Positions 33,009 to 44,300 of a stretch of 64,000 nucleotides of DNA are shown in pieces. Position 1 is the stretch's first letter. Each line of letters opens with the position of its first letter. Under the pieces are notes generated by a model, which made no database searches, was not told the origin of the DNA, and saw only the letters and a list, made by a program, of their open reading frames with translations. The translations under genes were made by a program, and so were the position numbers. The stretch comes from Begonia masoniana (taxonomy: Eukaryota > Streptophyta > Magnoliopsida > Cucurbitales > Begoniaceae), in NCBI GenBank assembly GCA_022432975.1, contig CM039502.1, positions 75,852,286 to 75,916,285 on the forward strand. Reading direction: 5' to 3'.

Positions 33009-34126
33009 TCTCTTCCAAACTGAAACTAACTTTCGCAATCAACAATTTCTCACCATTTTCTTTAGGCTGTTCGAGCTTTGATTCTACGTCCGCTTTCTGG
33101 AAAGAGAGAAGTAGCAAAAGCCGTCTTTCTTTCTTAACCCTTTTTTAATTCATGGCAGCAAATAAAAAAAAAAAACTCAAAGAACTCATCTACGAAAATG
33201 AATGAATATTATATTTTCTAGTACAATTTAAACCGTAATATTTAAAATCATTTTCAAATTATATCTTAAATTTTTTTTACTAATCGAACTTTTGCCATTA
33301 ATTTACTAATAATTTTGATCTTGTCGTCAATTTATCTATTAAATCTAACAAGTGTGTCTCATCTCTTTCTACTGTGATTTCTAAATCGATTTTAAATTAG
33401 GTTGATCTCTTTACGAAGTTTAAAATTGTTGGACACTGGATTGTTGGAGTTCGAAATCGAGTTAAAATACATTATTACATCAAAAAAACATGGTATGCAT
33501 GTATTGAATTTAACAGATAAATTGATAATAAAATTTAAATTGCTAATAGCGAAAAAATAGATGTTTGATTTCTTCCAAAAAAATATTTCTATGGTCTAAT
33601 ACGTAACAACCTCGTATTAGCGTGTTTATATTGCACTTTAATCTTTGCGAGGTAAAAAAATAACACAAGACAAGGTGGGGAGAAAAGGAAATAATAGTTG
33701 GAATAAAAGCTTGAAAACTTTTAATTGGGTACAAGTTATTAAATTTTTTTGTGGTCCCTAATTTACCTAAAAGCAAAGTGATGCAACACTCCAATTATTT
33801 GCTTTTGTTTTTTGGTTTTTTTTTTCTAAGTGTCCACAAAAACAAAGGAAAGAAAGATAAAAGAAAGTGGCTGGGTCCGAATTTGGTTTGATGAACATGA
33901 AACATAGGCAAGATGCAGTTTATGTGGATGATCAGGGTCAGTTCCTCATTGTCTTTTGACCAAATTAGGACGTGGCATTTGTGTCTTGCTGGAAAGAAAT
34001 ATTATTAACCATACTTTAATTATGTTATAATATGGACTAGTTAATGGTGGAGTGTTAAAATAAACAACTGGGAAGACACGTGATTTAAATGGTAAAATGT
34101 TAATTAACAACAGTTTGTTTTGCTAA
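33009..34126. other. intergenic, with a possible small fold-back element
   Basis: This is the promoter side of the MAM33-like gene and the 3' side of the UGT. Within 33190-33560 the stretch around 33325-33350 (tcaatttatctattaaat) is repeated inverted near 33505-33530, suggesting an old MITE. I found no target duplication. The rest shows nothing. Confidence 0.3.
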
Positions 34127-35659
34127 TCAATATGGCCTGGTGATGTGGGCAATGAAAGAGTCCAATTCCAATCGAGAAACTCCGCCGACTTCCACTGCTC
34201 GCCTGAGAGCGCAGCCGAGTTCCGCTGCTCTTTTCCTTATTTCATCTCCTTCCTTTGATACCAATAGGGTTTTCACAGCCTTTTCAACGCTTTCCGATCT
34301 CACAAGCTCGCCTCTCCTCTTCCAGTCCTTCACGACCACTCCGACTCGGAGAAGTTCCGCCACCAAAACCGTGTTTCTGGGCTGATCGGAATGCATCGGC
34401 CAGGCGGCTAAAGGCACTCCCATGGACATGCTCTCCATACATGAATTCCACCCACAGTGACTCATAAACCCTCCGGTAGCTTCATGCTCTAAAATTTCCA
34501 GCTGTGGAGCCCATTCTCTCTCTACAATCCCATTCTCTTTCACTCTGTCCTCAAACCCATCTGGAAGCTTAGCTTTTCTCTCACTCCCTCCGTTTGAAAC
34601 ATCTCCTAAATCAGCATCTCTCAGTACCCAGATGAACTTTTGCTTGCTCTTCTCCAACCCAATTGCAAGCTCCTCAATCTGTTCCTCCTCCATCGCCGTT
34701 GTTGTCCCAAACGAAACGTAAATCACCGATCTTGGAGCTTGTTTGTCAAGCCATTGCAGACAAAAATGGCGGCTTTTCGAGCTTGATTTTCTTAACGTTT
34801 CAACCGGATTGAATGGTCCAATAGCCCAGTGTTTCAGTTTGCTCTTAATACTCTCCAACGAATTCATGAAAGGCTTCTCAATCACTCGACTGGAGTTATA
34901 AATATTTCCGGAATTAAACGTGTGGAGATTGTGCTGAGCAAGAACAAAATCGAAAAATTCAGAAGAGAAACAATCTTCGAGAGACGGAATTTTGTTGGGA
35001 TCAATTCGGCAAGCCTCGTAGCATTTCTTTAACTCAGAAGGGCTTTCGATTTTATCCAAACTGTACAGCATAATAGCAAAAGCAGAAACACTGTGAAAAT
35101 TGTAAGCCTCTGCATTGGAAATAAGCTGAACTTCTTGAACAACAGAAGCCATTAAAGAATCATGAATCACAACAACTCTCGAATATTCCTTCGAAAGCGA
35201 CCGTAAGAGCTTAGAAACGGGGAGTCTAAGGTGAGCGGAGGCGTTAAAAACAGGCTGAAGATGAGAGGGAAACTTGTTCAAGGAAGTTGGGTTCGGAGGA
35301 GGAGAGAGAAAGGGAGGGAGAGAGAAATCATGAAAACGAATGTTTTCTAGGGTTTCTGAATCCAAACCATGAACACGAGCCTTAGCTTGGCGATTATGAG
35401 AGGGAGATCCAACGTAATGGACAGGAATATTATAGCTCAGAATGAGACGAGAGTAATGGAGAAGCTGATTGAGATGACCTTGAGCTGGTAGTGGCACCAT
35501 CAGTACCACAGTTTGAGCTCGATTTCCGCCATTTTCGATCGATTCTTGAAGCTTTTGAGTCATCTGGTGACTACCCATTTGGACAAATCGCGGGTTTCTT
35601 GAGTTTTGGTTTGGGTTTGTGGTGGGGAATGAACAATACTCAAAGACGACGGCTTGCAT
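34127..35659 (-). CDS. UDP-glycosyltransferase, UGT93 / zeatin O-glucosyltransferase-like
   Basis: Single-exon family-1 glycosyltransferase, 510 codons from the first ATG. The N-terminal acceptor domain starts VVLMVPLPAQGHLNQLLHYS with the catalytic His in QGH. The PSPG box for the UDP-sugar spans residues 383-426 (WAPQLEILEHEATGGF ... MSHCGWNSCMES ... MHSDQ), with the terminal Gln typical of UDP-glucose users. The overall pattern, including the IHDSLMASVVQEV stretch and the PMHSDQPRN ending of the box, fits cytokinin (zeatin) O-glucosyltransferases. Substrate is inferred. In-frame ATGs at 35578 and 35563 lie closer to the usual family start. The TATA box is only about 40 bp from 35659, so one of these may be used. 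No disruption is visible. Confidence 0.88.
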   Translation of the reverse strand: MQAVVFEYCSFPTTNPNQNSRNPRFVQMGSHQMTQKLQESIENGGNRAQTVVLMVPLPAQGHLNQLLHYSRLILSYNIPVHYVGSPSHNRQAKARVHGLDSETLENIRFHDFSLPPFLSPPPNPTSLNKFPSHLQPVFNASAHLRLPVSKLLRSLSKEYSRVVVIHDSLMASVVQEVQLISNAEAYNFHSVSAFAIMLYSLDKIESPSELKKCYEACRIDPNKIPSLEDCFSSEFFDFVLAQHNLHTFNSGNIYNSSRVIEKPFMNSLESIKSKLKHWAIGPFNPVETLRKSSSKSRHFCLQWLDKQAPRSVIYVSFGTTTAMEEEQIEELAIGLEKSKQKFIWVLRDADLGDVSNGGSERKAKLPDGFEDRVKENGIVEREWAPQLEILEHEATGGFMSHCGWNSCMESMSMGVPLAAWPMHSDQPRNTVLVAELLRVGVVVKDWKRRGELVRSESVEKAVKTLLVSKEGDEIRKRAAELGCALRRAVEVGGVSRLELDSFIAHITRPY

Positions 35660-35696
35660 GTGATGATATAGCTGTTGTTTTGTGATGGTTGATGGT

Positions 35697-35703
35697 TTTT
35701 ATA
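35697..35703 (-). promoter_or_regulatory. TATA box of the UGT gene
   Basis: TATAAAA on the minus strand lies 38-44 bp upstream of the first in-frame ATG (35659). That predicts a transcription start near 35670 and a leader of about ten bases if that ATG is used. Confidence 0.5.
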
Positions 35704-35782
35704 GAACTTTGAAAGAGTCGGAATCTTTTGGACGTTCATGTACTTGTCGAATTTTTTTTAGATCGTATGTGCCGACAAATAA

Positions 35783-36967
35783 GGGTTAAAATGAATTTAA
35801 TCTTAAGCTATAATTTTTTTTTAAAATATCTTTAAACTAAAATACCTAACAAATTAAACTTTAAACTATCAAAAATTAACAAATCAAACCCTGACAGAAT
35901 GATGATTCTCCGAGCACCACCCGGTTCACTATTCACATAGAGAATGGAAGGCCGATCTAAAATGAACGGCCCCTCATTCTCTATTTACCCTCGTTTTATA
36001 AATTAATTTAAAAAAATATCAAATTATATTATATTTACTTGAACATTTTATCTCATGTTCACCACACAATGGGAAGATAATCTGAAAATTTTCGTGATTG
36101 TCCAACACTTGTACGATTTATTATAATTTTAGTAAATTATTTTATAAAATAGACGTAAAAAATTATAATAAATCATACAAGTGTTAGAAAATCACGAAAA
36201 GTTTCAAATTATCTTCCCATAATGTAGTAAACATGTGATAAAATTTTTAAATAAATCTAATATTGTTTGATATTTTTTAAAATAGTCATCATTCATTCTT
36301 CATTTTATAAATTAAATTAAAAAATAATAATTATACGTGTGCCAGGACTAAGGGGCTGGTCCTTGAGAATGGGGGCCATTCTCCGAGTGCCAAGATTGGG
36401 GGGCCGGTATGGGAAAACAACCCCCTATTATTTACACCCGTTTTATAAATTAATTTTAAAAATAATACTAAACGATATTGGATTTATTTAAAACTTTTAT
36501 CACATTTTTATCACATCATGTGAAGATAATTTATAAATTTTCATGATTTTGTAACAATTTTATGATTTATTATAATTATTTTAATTCTGTTTTATAAAAT
36601 AATTTTATAAACTTATAATAAATTGTACAAGTGTTAGAAAATCATGAAAATACTGAGATTATCTTTTCATAATGTGCTGACTATGTGATAAAATTTTCAA
36701 GTAAATCAAATATCAATTGTTATTTTTTTAAAATTAATTAATAAAACAGGGGTAAATAGAGAACGAGGGGCTGTTTATTTTAGATTGGCTCTGTTCTCTA
36801 CGTGAATAGTGAATGGGGTGTCGGAGAGTCAACACTCCACGTCAGGGTTTGATTTGTGATTTTTAATTTATTTATGTGTATAAATTGGTTAATTTTCCAA
36901 TTTTTAAAATATTTGTGTGAAATGAAATAATATTGAAAAAAATAGCTAAAAACACATTTTAAGCCTA
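35783..36967. mobile_element. Mutator-like fold-back element with two internal hairpin modules
   Basis: The ends GGGTTAAAATG (35783) and the complement GGCTTAAAATG (ending about 36965) are followed by long inverted arms. These arms share CAAATCAAACCCTGAC and TTCACTATTCAC in both orientations. Inside are two tandem copies (about 35985-36310 and 36425-36760) of a hairpin whose arms carry the ACACTTGTACGATTTATT module and its complement. I could not find a convincing 9-bp duplication. The right end is therefore approximate. No ORF is present. Confidence 0.65.
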
Positions 36968-37949
36968 AATCAAGAACAAAGCGATGACTTACCACAAGTT
37001 AGTTTATTTTTAATGTTAAAATTAATTTGAACATCAAAGTATGAGTTTGATTTCAAACACCCCATAAATTAAAAACCTTAATAACTAAAATTTTAAACTA
37101 TAAAAAATTTAATAGATCAAACCTTAACGGGTGGCTGATCACCTCCCGTTCTAAATTTACGCCTAGAACGGGGGACCGATCACCCCTCGTTTTGAATTAA
37201 CACCAAGAATAAGGGGCTGATCACCCCTATTTTTCCAATGTTGACCACCCCCTCGCATCCAACGTGCACCGCAAGTAATTGGAGAACGGAGGGATCCCCG
37301 TCCCCCAACAGCCCTCTGTTCCTACCTTTCCATTTTAAAGGTATTTGAGAACGGGAGGTCATCGACCCAAAACGACCTCCCGTTCTCAAAATTAGGACTG
37401 GAGAACGGGGGGCGGTGACCTCCCGTTCTTAAAATTAAGGATCAGAACGGTTGGTCATTTCCCCAGAACAGGGGGCTAATTCCCGACAGTATATAAAAAT
37501 TCGTCCCCCCTTCCACCCTCCATTGCTGAAAAATCTAATTTCCTCTCAGCCCCAACCGCGATTCCAACACAAAATTAGATCATTTCACGCCCCTACCGTG
37601 TTGATTTCCCCATCTCTAATCCTTGCTTTCCAATATCATCAAAAAATCCCACAAATTTAAGCCTTAAATCATCAAAATTTCCAAATTCTCAATTCAACAT
37701 AAATCGTCAAATTCTCCTCAAATTGCACCCAAATTGACGATGAAACAAAAGACTGCCCTGTCACAAGGTGGCCTGACCAAACGACTTCTGCCAAATCGCT
37801 AATCGATGTCACAAGGAGGACCATTTCAAGGGGGTCCGACAAACCGGCCACCATCGTAACAAGGTGATCAGTGTGAAGCGCGATGACCGCCAACTGGGTA
37901 CTTTTCGAATGAATTTGAAATCAGATGTGTAAGGAACAGTTTGAGCGGG

Positions 37950-38880
37950 ATATGTGAAACCGCTCGGTTATTCATTATAAAACCGTCAACTTTAGAGGTT
38001 GGGAGTCATTGGAGATCAATGAGATGTTAGACAAAATTGCTCTACACGGAGTGTACGGATTGAGGGGCGATAACTGCAATTCAATTGTTTTATGCGAACT
38101 TGATCTCTACCGGGAGGTCAGGATGTTTGAAGACGTACATCTTTGGTACAGAGATTTTGATACCTCGAGAGACGGTTAATGAAGTGCTTCAATTTGTCGA
38201 AGAAAGGAATGAGGTGGAGAGATACTACCATACTTCTCGAGATTGTGATTTTTTCAGATCGGTAGAGGGACTTGATTTCCTTAGGAAAATTCATCGAAAT
38301 GCAAACATCGGAGGGTTCGTGAAGCCAAAAGCCAAAAATTTGAACGTTATAGCTCAGGTTATTGACAATCTAATAACCCACATCATTCTATGTTGAGATG
38401 GACATAGAGATCTGGTGAGCTGCATGGATCTCTATATGATGAAAAAGTTGTACAACGGGAAATGTTCGACCCTGACTTTGTGATTTTAGGTTACATGCAT
38501 GAGATTTGTCAGACATGTAACAAGAATCTACCGTACGGCACGTTGATATAGAAGATCGTCGAGCGAGCTTGAATTCAGCTACCGATTGGAGATCAGCTGA
38601 GAGCACATAGATCCGACGATGTATTTGATAGATTTCATTTGATTCGGATGACCCTAGTTGAAGTTGATGAGACTTAGGTGTTCAAGGGAGATCAGGGGCC
38701 TCCACCTCTACATATGTTTCTATGGAGGAGGCTATCACCTGATCATTGTCCCCTAGACAGCTAGTAAGTGGGACATGATGGAGCAAAGACTAGAGTTCCT
38801 TGTAGGCATCGTCGAGGAGCTCAACGTCACACAGAGAGCTGACAAAAACCGGGATGGAGCGAGATGACAACGATGTCCCA
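37950..38880 (+). pseudogene. transposon-associated ORF (FYANL-type plant transposon domain)
   Basis: The longest piece is 38085-38396, containing FYANLISTGRSGCLKTYIFGT and a Glu/Arg-rich helix (VNEVLQFVEERNEVERYY). Flanking plus-strand frames continue the similarity with shifts and stops: GWESLEINEMLDKIALHGVY before it, and GHRDLVSCMDLYMMKKLYNG after it. The FYANL block and the later MDLY stretch recall the putative plant transposon protein domain often seen in plant mobile elements. The assignment is from memory and moderate. It is transcribed divergently from the transposase in the same Mutator-like element and is decayed. Confidence 0.45.
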
Positions 38881-39309
38881 CTGTAGTTTAGTTTATATTT
38901 TATATTTCATTTTATGTACTTTACTTTATGTTTGTGTTTTAGTTTATGCTATGAGTATTATGATTGTATTTTAGTTTATGCTATGTAGTGTACGGCTGCA
39001 CTCTATTTTATGACTGTACTTGAGTGGTACTTAATTATCTAGAACTGGTTGTTGGTTATAAAATTATTTGATGCTAGCTATGAGAAAGTCATAAAACAAA
39101 GAAAATTCTGCCCATTTTTACAACTTTATCTTACTAAATTACACATTATAATAAATACACACATTACACAGTATAATAAAAACATAAATTACAGTCTGAA
39201 TAGTCATACATTTCTATCTCTGCCGTGTATAAAAGATTGCTGCACATAATGAAAACTATATTAGACAATAATGAAAGTGTATTTATGAACAAAATGTGTT
39301 GAAATGTAC

Positions 39310-41213
39310 TTACGTCCCGTCAAATATGTGGAAACTCATAAATGTGTCTTGCGAAGCATAAGCGGAAGTAGTGCCTGAAGTGGATCTTTTGTCAGAACAA
39401 GTGCGACTATTATGTCCCTGACGCTGACAAATAGCACACGACATCATTGAATTCTTTCTAGTAATTGTCGAACTTGGCGACTCAAAAACATCTTGCACTC
39501 TTTTCTTCTTCGGCCTACCAGGTTGGTGTTTTTTTATGGGCCGAAGACTTTGCTTCATATTTTGAACGGACGACCACATGTGTTGGTCATTAATAAGATG
39601 AATGAAGTATGAGTACATTTGGAAATAAGTTCCCTGGTGATAGTATTGATGAATGTAATTTTATTATGTTAGTCTCATGAAATGAATGCAGAGAATTGAA
39701 TGGACACATGGGATTCCAGTAAACTCCCACATGTAATAATTGCACACACACATATTCATGTCGACAACATATTGTTCGTTGTCGTTGCTGACATCAAATC
39801 GTGCAGCTCCCGCAAATATAGCCCTTCAACTTTCAGTTGCACTTTCTAGCTTTACAAGTTTTTTTTTTAATCTAAGAACATAAGACGTCTGTTGACGATA
39901 CCAACTTCTCATATTTTTTGACAATCTTAGTCATCAAGCATTTTCATATCATCTCGAATATGGTCAGAATCGGTTTGTCCATAACCGGTAATAGAACTGC
40001 ATTGAATGATTTGCATAAATTATTTAATCTCAATTCACACTTGGAAATCGAAGAAAATGTATGACTAGCCCAATATCTAGAGTTTATGCCTTGAAGATAT
40101 ACGTGGGCATCTGGGTTAATCTGATTGAAATTCCTCATTTCTATCTCTAAATGAAAAGTTGTAGTTGCTCTGACCACATTCTACATTGCATCTTTGTATA
40201 CTCTCCCCCAAAATTATTTTTGAAATATGTGTACATATGCTGGAGGCAGTAGCCGGGGTCGGCTGACGGTAATTCCTGCTGCACAGCAGACAACAACCTC
40301 TGGTATTTGAAAGAACAAGAGAGTCAATATAAAATAATATAACTATCACAATGCCCCAATATTTGAAAGAACAATCAGAAATGCATTATATCTTTTGTCT
40401 ATATGAAACAAATGTTTATTTGTATCCCAATTTAATATGTAGGTCATCGTTCAATAATTTCAAAAACCACGTCCATGAGTCCATATACTCTGATTCAACA
40501 TTGGCAACAGTAATGAGATATATTCTATCATTGTCATCAATACTGACGGCTGTCAGTAATTGGTCGGGACACGAGCCATTTAGAAGGCAACCATCCAAAC
40601 AGATAATAAGTCTATCACACTGCAGCAAACCTACCTTGCAAACAGCCATACACATATATATTCTTTCAAACACACATTATTCATTATCAGTAGAGCCCAC
40701 TAAGTAAGTCTGTAGGCCCAATGTGCTACTCGAATTTGATCTACGTATTTCTTCTGCGTACGACCACAATAGCTTGTATTGATCGTCGCTCTTCCCTTCA
40801 TTAATTTTTCGCGTTTCGCTTTTTGCTCTTCTGGCAAGACTTAGTGTAATGTTGACATTCAAATATTTTCTCACTGTCTTGATAATGGAAGAAATTTCTT
40901 ACGTAGGTTGACTTTTGAACCTATCCAAATAATGATTTGTCACCTATTTTGCAGTAGCGTGTCGATTCTCAATTTTCCTTGAACAGTTGTGAGAATCATT
41001 GAAACTTTTTATTTGAAACGTAAGCTCATTTTGCATCTTCGAATCATGCAGTCGCCAATCACATTCGTTTTCACACACAACCTTTCTCCAATCACGTGCG
41101 ATGCACGTTGGACATAGGTTCCCCGCCTCCCACATCGACCCCCGACCCAATACGTTTCGTGCCACGTAAGCACTAGACATAACTGAGGGTGATCGACCTC
41201 TCGTTCTCGGCAT
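39310..41213 (-). pseudogene. MuDR/MURA-type transposase, multiply frameshifted
   Basis: Read from 41213 downward the pieces keep the order of a plant Mutator transposase. First comes a DNA-binding N-terminal domain (CENECDWRLHDSKMQNELTF; QIKSFNDSHNCSR). A helical stretch follows (40874-40677, KYLNVNITLSLARRAK). The start of the catalytic core is at 40673-40416 (CDRLIICLDGCLLNGSCPDQ, with the first acidic residue in LDGC). A SWIM-type zinc finger lies near 39720-39770 (a C-x-C then C-x-H pattern). The C-terminal zinc knuckle is CAICQRQGHNSRTC with a basic PGRPKKKR tract (39310-39618). Several frameshifts and stops rule out a functional protein. Confidence 0.85.
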
Positions 41214-41353
41214 TAATTCAAAACGGGGGGTGATTGGCCCCCTGCCATGATTTGATCTGTTATATTTTTAATAGTTTAAAGTTTTTAATTTAGGGAGTGT
41301 TTCAAATAAAGCTCATACTTTAGGGTTAAAATTAATTTTAACCCTTATTTTTA

Positions 41354-42812
41354 TAATTTATCTACACATGAAAATGTTACACCAACCATATTATCATGTC
41401 ACTTTAATTATCTCAAGGACTATATTTTTCATTGATAGAACTGATTTTTTAGAGAAAAAAAAACTTTAAAAAAGTAGCTTTGGATAAGTGTAGAACATGA
41501 TGGACAAATACATACAAAAAACCAAGTTCAGTTGCTCAGAAAGTTTTCGAGAAGTTTACTTGACAGAGAGACAGAAAAAGCCTAATAAAACAGGAAATCT
41601 ATTAAAGTTGCTTTGAATGTGAATTGGATAAGTTTTAGCTCAATGTGAGCGAATAGAATCTCGACACACTCTAGAATTTAAATTATGATATGACCTAACA
41701 GAGACTATTTCATTCTCCAAACCCCACTGTAAAAGGAAACTATTTGATTTCCTTCTATTTATGGAAAGTAATTGCTATTTCTGTTTACTCTCTCTGTTCC
41801 CACTTTCTCCATTTACTCTTACGTAAGGCCTTCTTTTTAATTTATGCACGTTGACCTAAAGAAATAAATAATGATTTAATATTTAATAACTTAATGTGCT
41901 GTCGACAAGGCCAAACTAAGTAGACACTGGACTGTTTAAATGATTTAATAGAGGAAATGGAATAAATCATGTAGAATGGTCCAAATATGAGAGTGAGAGA
42001 CGTGAACAATAAAAACTAGGTTAAAATATTGAAAAGCTAGAAATAGGAAAGGGACAACCTATTCATTTGTTTTGTTAGGAAAAAGACTTGTCTATACGTC
42101 CAATTTCATTCCTACAACTACACACACATATAGATCTCAGAGCCTTATCTATATGTACAATCACATGCTTACAATTTGCTATCTTTAGATTTTTTGTATA
42201 CTTAGACCTGATCCAATTTAGCAAGTTTCAATTCCTTGTAACTATTGCAATTGCTTGGGTTCGAAAAGTAATGATATTTGAAAGTTTAAATGACTGACAT
42301 AGTGTCACGAAATGTACATATAATTGAATTATTTCTCAACCCACAATTGAAGAGTTGGTAATTTATCATGGTATCAGAGTCAGAAGTTTCAAATTCAAAT
42401 ATTCACTGAGTAAAAAAAAAAATTAACTCCATTAAAAAAATTCACATATAAGAACTAATTAAAAGAAATTGACATACATGTAAGGAAGAATATTAACAAA
42501 TATAAATGATTAAATCATATATGAGCTCAAAAGTTTTTGAAATTTGCTAGTAATTATCACATAATGATTTCTTATAATTTTAAATACTATTTTGAGGATT
42601 AATGAAAGATTTAAATTGGTCTTGAGTATAATTTGCCTGAATTTTGATAGCTAAATTAACAAATACATGAGGATAAAATATGTTTTTAATCTCTATATAA
42701 TTTAGAAGTGATTTTATTTGATCGTTATAATTTTAATTTTCTAATTAAAATCATTATAGTTTTAAGTTTGATTTTAAGTTTCTGTCTCATTTATTTTTGT
42801 CATTAACATGAT
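41354..42812. other. transposon-flanking intergenic sequence
   Basis: No gene was recognised. TGGTATCAGAG at 42369-42379 matches a tRNA-Met primer-binding site and follows ...TTATCA, so it may mark the inner edge of an eroded LTR. No second LTR or coding trace was found. Confidence 0.3.
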
Positions 42813-42821
42813 TATTTTTTC

Positions 42822-43876
42822 GGATTAAAATCATTTTAACTCTCGAACTATGAGTTTAACTTAAAAAAAAATTCAAAATATGTTTATGCTAAAAAAAAAC
42901 TTTAAACCATCGAAAACAAACAAAAAAACTCTGCGGGGGGTGTTCACCTTCCATTCAACATCCATTCTTAATTTTACAGTAGAACGGGGGACCGTTCTTT
43001 TCACCATCCATTCTCAATTTTACATTAGAACGGGGAATCGTTCTAAAAGAACGGTCCCCTGTTCTAAGCGGGTGTTCACCCTCCATTCATCCTCCGTGAT
43101 TTATAAATTAGTTTAAAAAAAATACCAAACAATATTCAATTTATTTGAAATATTTACCACATAATGAAAAATAATCTGAAAAGTTTTATTATTTTCTAAC
43201 ACTTGTACGATTTATTGTAATTTTAATTATTTATTTTATAAAATAATTATAGTAAATCATACAAGTGTTAGAAAATCACGAAACTTTTTATATTATCTTC
43301 CCGTGATATGATACAAATGTGGTAAAACTTTCAACTAAATTAAATATCGTTTGATATTTTTGTAAAATTAATACCCGTTCCTTTTTCAATAAGTCAAGAA
43401 GGAAAGGGTATTAATTTAAAAAAAAATAGCAAACGACATTCAATTACTTGAAAGTTTAACCACATATTTTATCGTATCATGAAAAGATAATTGAAAAGTT
43501 TCGTGATTTTCTAACACTTGTATGATTTATTATAATTATTTTATAAAATAAATAATTAAAATTACAATAAATCGTACAAGTGTTATAAAATAACGAAATG
43601 CTCCAGATTATTTTCTCATTATGTGGTGAATATGCGGTAAACATTTCAAGTAAATTGAATATCGTTTAGTATTTATTTTTTAAACTAGTTTATAAATCAC
43701 GGAAGATGAATAGAAGATGAATAGAAGGTGAATGGAGGGTGAATGGAGGGTGAACACCCCCCCGCTAGGGTTTTTTGTTCGTTTTCGATAGTTTAAGATT
43801 TTGTTTGAGAATAAACATACTTTGAGGGTTTTTTTAAGCCAAACTTATACTTCGAGAGTTAAAATGATTTTAACCC
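42822..43876. mobile_element. non-autonomous Mutator-like fold-back element
   Basis: Inverted arms run from GG(A/G)TTAAAATCATTTTAAC at 42822 and at 43876 (complement) inward, through an AAACNAACAAAAAA tract to a G-rich GTTCACC(C/T)TCCATTC block. The 9-bp flanks, tattttttc (42813-42821) and tatttttta (43877-43885), match at 8 of 9. Inside are two hairpins (about 43130-43330 and 43430-43640) built from the ACACTTGTACGATTTATT module. Several short GAACGGGG/CCGTTC palindromes lie near 42975-43065. No ORF. Confidence 0.8.
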
Positions 43877-43885
43877 TATTTTTTA

Positions 43886-44300
43886 TCGACAACGTCCATT
43901 CATGGAAGTATAAATATGTAATTGTAGTTAAATCAAACTTGTTTCAAATCATTTTTTAAACTAGATTAATTAAAAGAATTTTGATTTTGATTAAAATTAA
44001 CTTAATTGATTTCTACAAATTCATTGTGATTAAATATTTTAATTGATAGATAAATGACAAAGTTCAAATTAGGGTAATAACCAATTTAAACCCCAAACTA
44101 TGAGATTTTTTTAAAAACACCCCCTAAAGTATCAAATCTAACAAATCAAATCCTATTGGGCCATCGATTTCTGAAAACGGGAGGCCATTTTCATTTTACC
44201 CACGTAGGAAATAGAGGGTTGATGTGGGGGGTGGAGACCCCCCCTTAAACGTGCAGTGCACGTGCATTTAAAACGTGGGTCCGTTTTTGGAATCGGGCTA
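43886..44300. other. Mutator-like terminal remnant
   Basis: The stretch 44070-44290 resembles one arm of the Mutator-like elements: GGGTAATAACC, then AACACCCCCTAAAGTAT, then CTAACAAATCAAATCCTATTG and an ACGGGAGG motif. It has no partner arm before the Gypsy remnant starts, so it appears to be a truncated single end. Confidence 0.4.

Larger units (their letters stand above)
37013..41344. mobile_element. 4.3-kb Mutator-like transposon with decayed transposase
   Basis: The termini (GTTAAAATTAA at 37015 and its complement ending GGG at 41344) start inverted arms of about 200 bp. They are flanked by a perfect 9-bp duplication, ttattttta, at 37004-37012 and 41345-41353. Just inside each end are repeated short motifs of the type GAACGGGAGGTC in both orientations (37130-37460 on the left). 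The minus strand holds a broken MURA-type transposase, and the plus strand holds an unrelated transposon-type ORF. This is the only element here that shows where the related non-autonomous copies could have obtained transposase. Confidence 0.88.

Noticed and set aside
34140..34467. Plus-strand ORFs over the UGT gene
   Set aside because: Antisense shadows of a well-conserved single-exon glycosyltransferase.
36967..37012. A 9-bp duplication for the element ending near 36967
   Set aside because: Left flank gacaaataa and right flank taaatcaag do not match; no shift of the end gave a convincing pair.
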